Of a DNA stretch of 64,000 bases, positions 1-12,100 are shown piece after piece (the first letter of the stretch is position 1; each line of letters begins with the position of its first letter). A program made the translations under genes and the position numbers. Origin of the DNA: Mycteria americana (lineage: Eukaryota > Chordata > Aves > Ciconiiformes > Ciconiidae); assembly GCF_035582795.1 (NCBI RefSeq), contig NC_134370.1:42705501-42769500 (forward strand), in the 5' to 3' direction. Below the pieces are notes generated by a model. It did not search any database. It saw only the letters and a program-made list of their open reading frames with translations, and was not told the DNA's origin.

Positions 1-21
1 CCAGTAACAACCCAAACTCAC

Positions 22-157
22 CTTCAAATTCAGTATGTGATCCATTATTAGGAAACACTTTGGACGACTGCTCTCAGGATCTAAACCTCCACCCCTCTGT
101 TGTGGATCCCAGTTCAGCATCAGTTGCAACCAATTTTCCACTGGTTCTACAATTAAA
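22..157 (-). CDS. CHUK: CHUK coding exon 9 (end of kinase domain)
   Basis: Encodes [20 protein letters not shown], then RGGG through MDHILNLK. The GTTTTAG acceptor ends at 158 and the donor GTGAGT begins at 21. The gene continues beyond position 1. Confidence 0.94.
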
Positions 158-3100
158 CTAAAACAGAAGGGCCGTAAGAAAGAGAAGGCAGATATTCTAC
201 AGCACTCAGCCCACTTAGGAAACTAGGGTCTCACAACAGCAATAAGGTCACAACTCTTTGGTTAGAGACCATACATGTGTAACGTCTGCTGAACATGTGT
301 GAAGAACAGCCATTTCGCTGTAGTTGCTTATCCTGACAGCAGGGAAAGCCTGGAAGGAAAGTTCATACAGAGTGAGCATCCCCACTGTAACAACAGTCTT
401 CACTGACCTCAGCAGGAGCACATGCCCAGCCAATATACCTTGCATTACACTTCTCCCTCTTCCTGACTCCTACTGAGTCAAAAGTATCCTGACACATCAA
501 TAAGGTTTGTCAAAATGGATAAGGGGAAGAATTTTTTTCTGGGTTTTTTTTTCCCTCCAAAACCCATCTGTGATACACAAAGTTGAACAGTTTTCAAAGC
601 CTGGTCTGCAGAATAACTATCCCCGTGCTGCAAAGCTGCCTGGAAGCTGCCTCCACATTTATCCACACAAGAAGCACGTAAGTTTATTGTCAAGAATGTC
701 TTTAAAGACAGTACACAGTGCAAAAAGCCCAAAGCGCTGGCACAAAGCCACTTATTTCATGCTGAACTCCAGTACTTTTCCTAGAAATCTGCCAGTACCC
801 ATGAGTTGCGCTGCGCTGCTGGGCACATCTAAAGACACAAGTGCTAAGTAAGTGACAAATGATCAGAGTCTGACTTCTGACTTGGTACAGACCAATTCAT
901 TCAGGTTGAAGGCCCTCCTGGACATCTTTGGTCTGAGCCCTAGCCCACAGCAGGGCCAATGTTACAGCTACAGCAGGCTGCTCAGGACTGTGTCCAAGCA
1001 AGTCTGGGCAGACCCCACAGGTGGAGATCCCCCACTGCTCAGGGCCCTGTCCCAGGGCCGCATCACTAGCATGGGGAAACCTTTTTCCTGTGCCCAAATT
1101 TTGTATCCCTTGTTGTAACTTGTACTGTTGCCTTTGGTCCTTTCGCTTTGTCCCTCTGAGAAAAGCCTAGATCTGTTGCCTCTGTAACGCCCAACTAGAC
1201 AGAAGACAAAATTAGATTCCCCTTTGCCTTCTCTTCACGAGACTGAAGAAGCCCAGCTTCATGGGCCTCTCCTTGTGTGCTCTATTCAACAGGCCATGAG
1301 CATCTTTGTGGCCTCTGCTGGACTTGCTGCAGTTTTCCCAACACAATTACTAGAAGCTTCTGCTTTCGTGGAGCAGACGACTCAAGTACTTGGTTTATGA
1401 GATTCAATACCATCACATTATTGGGTAGATATTACCCAGTGGCCTTGTGGTAATGGGTGAAAAGCAGTCACAGAGTTGACATTGCAAGGTGAACTGCCAT
1501 CATCCCACAAACTGCAGAGTGAACTGTCATTGGAGAGCCCAAAGGATCAAACAAGAGCCATGTGGCTACGGGCTATTCCTTAACAGCAAATGGTAGCTTG
1601 CCAGGAGCTTGAAATAATCCTTAGGAGAAAGAAGGAGGACCCCTCAGTGCTTGGGATAAGGACTGAGGGGCCCTCAGTTTAAAAGACAAGCCAAAAATTA
1701 TCACACATAGCCACAAGGACACACTTACCCACAGAGGCTGTGAGGCTGTGGCAAATGGGTACTAAAGCGAACCTCCCCATTCATCTCTTCAGAAGCAAAG
1801 ATGTGCTTTGGATCCTTCTTTTTGATTTTTTCATGCCTAGAAAATAAAATCCTTTGTGGATATACTGACAATGTTACTTTTGAAAAGGGCCAATTGAATA
1901 TGGCAACAGCAAAACGCGCCACAGCCTCGTAGCTTTAGAAAACAAACTTTTCTTTCAAGACAAAGACAACATTTCCAAACAATCCACCCAGAACATCGCC
2001 AAGTGGAAGAGGGGAGTCCTTGCAGTTGACTCTGTCTCTGGAAACATTTTTGCACCTGCTTGCAAGGAGGTCTGGACAGCATCAAACAAGAGGATCAACA
2101 GGTAACAATTCACTGACCACAGAGCAAGTCTGCACAACAAGATCAGCCTCCACACATTAATGAGACAGATAAGATTTGCAAGAGTCATGTGGCAAAACCA
2201 CTGCCCTTACCTTGATCTGAGTGAAGCATCTAATAAGTGTTAGAAACGCAGCATGCTATTGGATCCAGTACCAGGGAAACCATCACCAGCAACTCTGCCT
2301 CAGTTTCCTTACCTTGGCTCACTTCAGCACTGGTCTGAACCTTGCCTACAGCTCAGCTGCTCCCAGAGCAGCAGGATTTCCTAGGGCAAGTCGACAGTCA
2401 TCAGTCAGCTGTGAGGCAGTTGAACACTTCTAGCTCCTGGAGGCTGCCAGCCTGCTCTCTTTCCCAGTCAGCCCCAAGTGGAACTGAAGCTACATGCGTG
2501 TGGCCTGCACTGTTCTCTTCCTTCTTTTATGGATAGGGAAGAGCTGTTTCTAATCTCATTCATTCATTAGTTTTCTACTACTTACATTAGGAAATCAAGT
2601 TTTCCTTGTTGGAAAAAATGCAACAAATACTGAACTACTAAAATAATAAAATCCCAAGAATTAGCAGTTAAAAGGGAAACTACTGCAACATAGTTGTTAA
2701 AGTTATTTTTTGTTAACACATAATAATTTTTTAAGCTAACACTTGCGTAAAAACTCAAATTTACCTTTTTTCCTGTTATTATTTCAATGCTAACAGAAAA
2801 GCAAGTATTTTTTCTGTTGCAGAATCACCCTTTTTAAAAACCAAGCTTACATACACTCCTGGTATTGCAGGGTAAGAAGTGGAAATATGAAAATACATAT
2901 TTCTGCCCCTTCTTCTAGCCCTCAAAGAGCAAGCAGAAACCTCCATATGCAGGTTAAAGTCTTTCAGTCATCACTTTTGTAAAGTTACTTACAAACACAT
3001 AACTATGTGTTTACTACACAAAACATGCTCTGTCTTGCTGTGTGTCATTGCTAAAAAAAAACTAACCTCGCAGCCTAGGTGAACAAAGGACTGTATCACT

Positions 3101-6100
3101 CCTTCCCATTACATTTTTCTGGCACTGATACACAGACTGGTTTATAATTATATTTTTTGATTCAAATTTCACTTTTGAAGGAATTATTATGACCAGAGGC
3201 TACCACACAATGTAATAAACACATACTACAATATGTATAAATAGCCAATCAAACTGACATTGATAGTACTAAAGTATTAATGGTTTCTGCAAAGCTTAGC
3301 AGACCACCAGCACCTAACTAACAAATTTACCATTCTGGTTCACACTGTCACCTCACCACACACAGTAGCTGTCATTCCTATTGCCTGGCATCACCACTTG
3401 CAGAATAAGTGTCTTACCAGGTGAACGGCTGTAGATTATGCAAGAAAGGCCTAAATCCTGCAATGCATTCAAACACCATCGTTCCAAAGCTCCAGTAATC
3501 AACAGTAACTGAGTAGGATTTATTCTCAAAGAGTTCTGGAGCCTAAAAAGGATGATAAAAAGAGACTTTGAAAGTGGTATTTCAAGTAATCTATTTTCTT
3601 GCATTTCTGCAGAGACAAAACTGCGCCTAGGTGTGGTCCCCAGTTCCAGAGCGGCACAGGGTCCCTGATGTGGCCCTCCTTAGGCTGCCCAGTGGGTCGG
3701 GGCCTGGAGCACCCAACCTATGAGGAGACAGGAGGGAGCTGGGCTTGTTGGGTCTGTCTGTGGGGAGGCTGGAGAGGAGGGTGGGCTGAGAGCAGCCCCC
3801 GACCATGGCACAGGAAGGGACAGAGGGGATAGATGGGGCCATCCTGGAAGCAACAGGTGATACAACGAGGGGCAACAGCCCCAGATCACTGTCTGGGAGG
3901 TTCAGGTTGGACATGAGGAAACTTTTCCCCCTGGAGAAGGAACATCCTTGGGACAGGTCTCCAGGAAGGTGCGGGATCTCCATTTTCAGAGGTTTCAGGG
4001 CTTGGCTGGGCCAAGCCATGGCTGCCCTGACCTAGTGCTGGTGACAGCCCTGCTGCGAGCAGAAGACTGGACAAGGGACCTCCTTCTAACACACACTTCT
4101 GTGATTCTATAAAATGTGGCAATACCACATCACTTGTATACATAAAAAAAAAATCTTACCAAATATTGTAATGTTCCAACAAATGAAGTGCATAAACTTC
4201 CTTGATCCAGATCCTTTGCATATCCCAGGTCTATTATTTTGTGAACAATCTGTAGACAGTTTAAATAGTTGATCAGAAGATTAAATAGTTCATCAGAAGC
4301 TGGTGAAGGGTCTGGAGCACAAGTCTTATGAGGAGCGGCTGAAGGAACTGGGGTTGTTTAGCCTGGAGAAAAGGGAGCTGAGGGGAGACCTTATCGCTCT
4401 CTACAACTACCTGAAAGGAGGTTGTAGAGAGGTGGGGGTCAGTCTCTTCTCCCACGTAACTAGTGATAGAATGAGAGGAAATGGCCTCAAGTTGTGCCAG
4501 GGGAGGTTTAGATTGGATATTAGGAAATTTTACTTCACTGAAAGGCTTGTCAAGAATTGGAACAGGCTGCCCAGTGAAGTGGTTGAGTCACCATCCCTGG
4601 AGGTATTTAAAAGACGTTTGGATGAGGTGCTTAGGGACATGGTGTAGTGGTGGACTTGGTAGTGTTAGGTTTACAGTTGGACTCGATGATCTTAAAGGTC
4701 TTTTCCAACCTATTCTGTGATTCCAACGATTCTGTGATTCTGTAAATTCAGAGAAAAAAACCTCACCAAACAATCCAAAATCTGTGCAGCGACTTCCACA
4801 GCATACAGTCAAGAAGAGGAAAGCCAGAATGGAAATTCTGGAGAAAGTCCATGGCAAAGCTTTGACATGTGACACAGCGTTAAGGCTCGCTGTTTCACCA
4901 CATAAGCTGGCGTTGTCCACCTACCTCAAGTTAGACTCAACTTTATTTAAAGCAGCTTGCCAGTTACAACTTGGCCGAACAGAGCATCTAGCTTTTTATC
5001 TGGAAATTTGAAGTTATTTGTTTAAAGAGTAAAAATAGAGAAAACAATTTTCACTAAGAAATCCATTAGGCTGACTCTCTGAACTAGCTTGATTTTACAT
5101 GCAGCTCTCAAAGCCACAAACACAGGGATATGCTACAATCTCATATCATTCATATTCTGTTGCAGGCAGGGCTCTTGAATGGAAGCAGAATTTGTTTTTA
5201 ATGACAAGGATTTAAGAATAAGCAGAGTAGGATTTGTGGCTTCAAGAAGACATAAACTTTCAGTAATTTCACCATGCAGTTTTCAGCCCAGTTCACTGCC
5301 ACAAACCACTTGTTCTCTTTTGTTTCTCTCAGGCAAGACGAAGTTGCTGACAACTTCCAGAAATGACAGTGGGAACACCACTGACAGAGGCCACCTGACT
5401 TACCTTCCCACCTTCATCCTGAAGAACAATATTTTCAGGCTTTAAATCTCTGTGTATAATTCTATTTTCATGCAAATACTGGATACCAGACCCTGAAAAA
5501 CACGTTTGATTTAATAGAAAATAACTCATATTGATTAAAGATACATCTGATAAAAATTTAGTATCCCTGACTTTGGGGTTGACATTAATAAATTTTCATT
5601 TTAAAGCACCATTAAGAACTATTGACTTAAAAGATTCACCAGATTTATGCTAGGACTGAACTAGCTCTGTTCCTCTGCAGAAATGGAGGTTGCTACAGAG
5701 TTCAGACCTCATGGCATAACTGCAGGTCACATCTCTTGCCTGTAAGGCAAGAGAGAAGGCAGCTGAATTCTTTTCAAACTGTAGAGTTACAAAATGAACC
5801 ACAGCACGCAGACGAGCAAAACAGGTCTCCAAAATGCACAGGCAGCTTGAAACAGCTCTGCATGTCCTCTAGCCTAAGATCTTGGTAAATTAACATAAGA
5901 TAACAAAAGGACTCATTTATATATGTGAGCACATTATACAAGATGCTGATGGAAGAAAGCACTGAAATGAATTAAGCAAATGAAACAAGTTGAGTTTCCC
6001 TTTGACCTAAAACTACTGCCAAACACTGGCTTATAGAGCTTCTAGTAAACTTCCACCATTGCCAAAGCACCACAATGCAAACCACCCCATCAGGGAAGGG

Positions 6101-9100
6101 ACCATCCAGCTGCGATGAAGCAGAAGCACAGCTGGAGCTAAAAACTGATTCCTGGGCAGCCTCTGATTAACACTGCATGGAGCAGCCAACCGAGGTGCCA
6201 CCAGCAATGCCCCAGTCAGTATTAGCAACACTGAACTTAGGGGCTCCAGGCTTCCCCTCTGCTGGTGGAGGACTGGTATGCTCCAAGTAGCACCACGTCT
6301 GTCACTCCCACTGCTAAAAATGAAGTTCCATGGTTGCTTTAAGCCAATCTATGTGGGGGCTTTCCCCAGAAGGAACACAGGTTCCCAAACTCTCCTTTCC
6401 CAGAAGCAGTTTCCATGGCAGCATAAGCATTTATGGCACCGCATGATCAGCTTGATCCTGGGACCAATCCAGCTGGAAACTACTAAGAAAAAAATAATCA
6501 GGTTTTAGCCACACTGGTTTCCAGAACCTGCTCCTCACCTGGGTACGGGAGCGGCTGCAATAGAGGAGGGAATGGCAGGCAGCATGCACCCAAGAAAAGG
6601 CAAAGAGCAGGACTTTGCCTTGCGGCAACAGTCCACACTTATGCTGCCTTGGGGGGACTGTGGAGCAGTGAAGAAAAAAGGAACAAGAGAAATTCTGTCT
6701 GCAGGAAGGGGAAAATTCACTACTGGTCCACCCAAATAACAACACTGGCTGCTAAACAAAAGATTATGGAGCAAGTGTCTGCCACAGGACATAGGCGCAG
6801 ACAAAACAGCAACAGATGACTTTTTTTAAGTCATGATTTTTCAGTCTTGGAGATGTGCAAGTGGAAACAAAAGAAAAGGTCCCATGAAAGGCCCAAGGCA
6901 GGTATTGTATTTTCTCATCTCCATCATGGGGTATTTAAAATTTTCCTGTGCAAAACATTCTGACTGCACATTGTGTAAAGCCTACTTCTAACCAGCCATG
7001 ACAGTAAATTCATTACAGGATTATTAAGAGAAATATTCAATCAACATGCCTTGTCCACAGTTGGAACACTTTCTCCCATGAGGGAGAAAGTCCCCAGCCT
7101 TCACTGATTTACCACTCATTTATACATTTAACAGCCTCTGACTTGCATTTCTCCTCCACTGCCTTTTCAAATCTTTGTCACAGACATGCCAAAGACATTC
7201 AACTTACTATGAAGACACCAGACCCTGTTCTGCAGCTGGAAGGGGAACAAGAATGAAGGAACGAAGAGTTGCGCTTGATTTTGGGAACTCAACTGCAAGC
7301 CCTCTGAGCTTCTGAAAGGACAGAAGCCCATGCCAACACGTCCAAAATGCTTTCTCATGCCAATATGAGCTCCATTCCTACAAGTAGAGATGGGTTATCT
7401 GTAAGACAACTAAAAAACCAAGGTGCTCTACTGAGGAGCTCTCCTGGAAAGACTACTTGCTAGAGAAACCATCTGTAGGCATCACCCTCACTCAGATGAC
7501 TTGCCCTCCCTGGAATGTCCAAGAAGCTGGACACTTCCTGATGGACAGGAAGGCCAGTTTGAAGTCTCACATCTTTTCTTAGAGTGCTCTCGGTGGTCAA
7601 GAATTTGGCATCAAGCAAGCTAAAAAGCTCAACAGTTTGAAAAATGAGATATTTGATGAAACACTTCTGGAGACCATCAAGTTTGTGTCACAGAATGATT
7701 TCCATGGATTACTACAGTCTTGGGAAATGGCTTTAAAGCAGACACCCAAAGGTATCAAATTAAATTGTTCCCTATAAGCAGTGCTGTCACCTTGGGCTAC
7801 TTCCATCCTGTATGGATTTGCTGCCTGCTCCCTTTTCAAACTGCAGAATCTGAATATCCACATGATATCAGACACCTTCCGTAACGCAGATCAAGTTAAT
7901 GTCTGGCTAATTCTCATCTTGTCATCACTCTGCCTCCCTGTAAGGCTGCCTTGGAACACTCCCTAGGGCCGTGCACAGCACAACAGCAGTGCTGGTGGGA
8001 AAGGAGGTTTCTTCTCCAACCTCATGCTTCAACATCCCATGGTGTAACACAGGGCTGGTGCCCCTTGTTACGCTGCTCACCAAGTACAATTTGGTCCCAT
8101 CCATCACCTTTGCACCTGCCCTTTCTGCAGCCACAGGCTGCTATCAGACCCTCCTCAGCCTCCCTGCGGTCAGACCCAACAAGACCATCTTCTGGTGGGT
8201 CGGGTGCTCCAGGCCCTGGGCAGCCTTTGCAGGGCCTGGCCAGGATCTCCATGTCCCTCTGGAACTTGGGGCCAGATGTGGACAACTGTATCTAGATGTA
8301 GCCTCCCCAGTGCTGAGTAAAGGAGACAATGGTCTCCATCACTGTGCTAGCGACAACTCTAATGCAAACCAATAGAATTGCTCTTCCAAAATGAGAAGCT
8401 TCTCAACTTTTAGGCACACTTATTTGGGGATCGCCTACCTAATTAACCCTCAGTTGAGAGCCAGAAGATTGCTGGACTAGCCACAGCACGGTTGGCTTCC
8501 TTTTCTGCTATGTTCTTACCTACCTTGCTCTCAGCTCCACTCCAGTTTATCATCTCCCTGTACTGTCACCCTGAACAAACAAAATTTCCCTCCTAATAAG
8601 CAAATCCTACACAAAGAAGCCACAGGGCAACTTCAGCACTTCTCACGTTGGTTTTTGCTTTTTGGCTTGTAAAAGTACATTCCTTCAAGTGACATGCAGT
8701 TTGGCATCTCCAGAGCCATGAACAGAAACAGGGTTTGAACGGACAACCGTGACCTTAACAAAACAAAATGTTAAGGTCACAGTTACCTACTGTGTAGACC
8801 ACTACACAGCTTTTCCAATCCCATTCCACAGACATGTTACTAGTGCAAGCTTCTTGCCTCTGTGATCAGCAGGGATACCAAGTCCTTCCTCCGGAATAGA
8901 AACCCGATTTGTTTTAACACCCTGTTCTTGTTAGTCCCCTTTTCAAGGGTCAGCAGAAAAGGCAAAATGCCATTACACGTAATAAAAAAAAAAAACAAAA
9001 CCAAAAAACAAAACACAAGAAAGGCATTAGACTACATACCAATGTCACTAAGCAGAGAAAGTATTTGACTTTCCTTAAGTCCGCAGCAGTTTTCCGGTTT

Positions 9101-12100
9101 GTTTAGCAGCTACAGTAAAGAAAAAGATGTTTAGACCCACAATGCAACAGTTAACAGTCAAGAACAACGTCTTCCATCCCCTGCTGACACGACACAGAAA
9201 ACAGCAAGAGCTCAAATATAACTCTAGTTGAATGAGGCAGTTGGCTTTGTGAAATAAAAGCATGGGGGTAAAAGAAAACAACTCAGACAAAACAAAAATT
9301 CATTGCATGGAGATGGGGTTGAAAAGAAGATTTGGACTGCTAGAATAATACCACAAAAGCATGAAAGCCATCAGAAAGCAAACAGGCAAGAGACACAAGC
9401 AGGGCCATATGGCTGCATGCAACGGGTATCTGGTCGTTCCTCATCTGCTGAAGTTTGGCTTGATGGGATTTGGGAACAACCCAAATACCTGAAGCAGGAC
9501 TGCTGCTTGGAAGAACAACTCTCCAGTAAGGAAAAAACTGAGTGACAAAAAGCAAAAGGAATGGATACACACGTAAGCCCTTGGCATTCAAATGCAGGAC
9601 AAGAAGGGAAACCATCAGGTTAACTCCTAAATTCAGTGTAGGCCACAGAAGAAAAGATGACTGCAGTCATTTACTGCTCCCAGACAGCCCAGCTGGCCCA
9701 AAGTAATTGCTGCTTTAATCTGAACAAGCTGGCCATGGACCATAACAGAGCCTGTTTTTCTCAGTGTGTTGTACCCAAGCGATACCCCGTGCTATGGAAA
9801 AGCCATCCAGGTATCAGCCCCCACTGCAAGAGGCTGCCAAACACTGTGCAGCCACCTCTGCAGTCACCTGTAGTCAGTTCCCACTCCCATAACGCTGCCT
9901 GAGCCCTGCAGGGTCCAAGGCACAGTACCAGCCACTCACCTCATGGTCAGGCACCTTAAAACCAGCAAAGGGCATGTTCTCCAATAACAGTGCTATTGCC
10001 GCAGGCTGCCCCACTCCACACAAGTCACCTTCTTCAGCTCAGAGCATTCAATCGCTAGCTAGCTCTGCCTTAGGACACTGTCTCCTTCCTGATTGCCCTC
10101 CCACAATGAGAAGAACCTGCTCAACACTTCAGCATGCTGGCTTCTAGGTCACCCATCTAGTTAATCCTGAGCTAAAAAGCAGATCATTGGCCTGTGGATC
10201 ACTGGAGTGTCCACAGCATGGACCATGACCTGAACTCTCAACCCTGCCTCCACCCTAAAGTGCTTCTTCATCTCTCTTCTCCCTTGCCCTGAATTTTTCT
10301 CCTCTAGCAAAAGGTATGGTAGAAGCACTGTAGGAAACCCCCTCCTAATCACTGTCTTAATGATCTCTCAATAAGTAGTTTCAGCAATTTCCCACATATG
10401 CCCTGAGTCAATCAACATGTGATCTGGTTTCTCGATCACTACACTGAAGGCTTTTATAGATGACTGAGGTACACCTCTGCACTGCAGCCACCCCTCCCAT
10501 GACCTATCCTCATGTTTTTGCCTGCCTCCCACACTTCAGGCACAACCAGTAGTCAAAGCTCTATGGGGGAGAGGCCAAACTTCAACGTATCACTCCTTAA
10601 GTTCTAGGTAGATGTGCTGAACAGCCAAGGAGAAGAGGAGCAAAGTCAGAAATCAAGCTCAGAGCCCAGAACGCTACCTGGAAAGAGCACAAGCATAAGA
10701 ATGTGTGTGGCCCATAGATGGAAGCAGATGTTTTTTCCAGGTTTTATGGAAGATTGCAGATCTGCAATGAGAAATTAGTAGTGGTGCAAAACACAAATGA
10801 TGCCAAGCAAGTGTAAGAGAAAAATTTAAAGAAAAGCAGGATTAGAAATAAAAAAAAAAATGCATCTTTTTTTTCTTTAAGGAACAAAGCATCACATGTG
10901 ATCAAATGAAGTGAAGCACGTTACTTCCTAAATTGTCCCAGCATCTATGCAACATTTAAGGATTCATTAGTAATTAAATGACCAAATACTGCATTGCAAG
11001 TAGAGCTAATGTAACCCCAAATATCTTTGCCAGGGTCTCCAATTTACATTCAAGTAGCCTCAAAACTTTTACTGCAAAAATACAACACCCAAGTGTCACC
11101 GAGAACATGGTCAGCTACACGTGTTCGCAACATCCAAATGCTATTTTCATATATACCCACTTCCTTTCATTGCCAACCTTGTCTCTTAAAATTGTCCCTA
11201 CTGTTTTAAACAACTCAAAAACATAAAATGAGGCTCGATAAGTTACTGATACACTAGCTGCTATTGCAGATATGCAGTTATCGCGTTCAACATTTGCTCA
11301 TGTTTCTCCAGTGCTATTTAACACCAGTAACAAAAACAACAGAAAAATGAGCTTCCTGATCACTTAGATGAGGTGATTTCTAAGCAAAACTTAATCAACA
11401 GGGATTTGCTTTTTCACCCCTATACAAATGGCTGCTTCCTGAATCCAGCTGCAACGGAAAGGGAACATAAACTCTATCAGGCCATGCAGCCACTGCCTAG
11501 GGAACTACTGAAAGGTTCCTTTACTCTCAGGTGTTGCTGCTTTGCAGAAGGGCAGTTCCCAGTTCAGCAGGAAACAGGAAAGTCTCTGAAGCCCTGGAGG
11601 CCCCACTCCAGTACCAAAAGGATCCTCCCCCCATGCTGAGAGTGATACAACACTGGATACACATGAATCAAAACCAGATCAGACTCCAAACAGAGAGAGG
11701 CACATTGCAGCAAAGCCAAACACACTGGGTGCGAGTATCTAGGCTATGGGAAGTTGTATTAATGCTAAAACAGTTCCATGAAAGGACATGCTGCTTCAGG
11801 ATAAAAGAGTATCTGCCCTTGGATTGCTCTCTTTCCTCTGGTTTCAAAAACACAAGCCTTATTTCCCATGCGTGTTTCTTTTCCACTTTGCATTTACTTC
11901 CCCACACCTGTACCTAAAAAGAAAAGCACCACAGAACTTAAATGGTTCCACAGACAACCACAGTTACAGAAACAGCATTAACTCCACTTATTTAGCTACA
12001 TATTGCAAAGCAAAGCAGACATTACCTTCCGGAGGTCACCCCCTGAACAATATTCCATTGCCAGAAGAGGAACGTCATTAACCAGAAAGTTCATCTCCTC

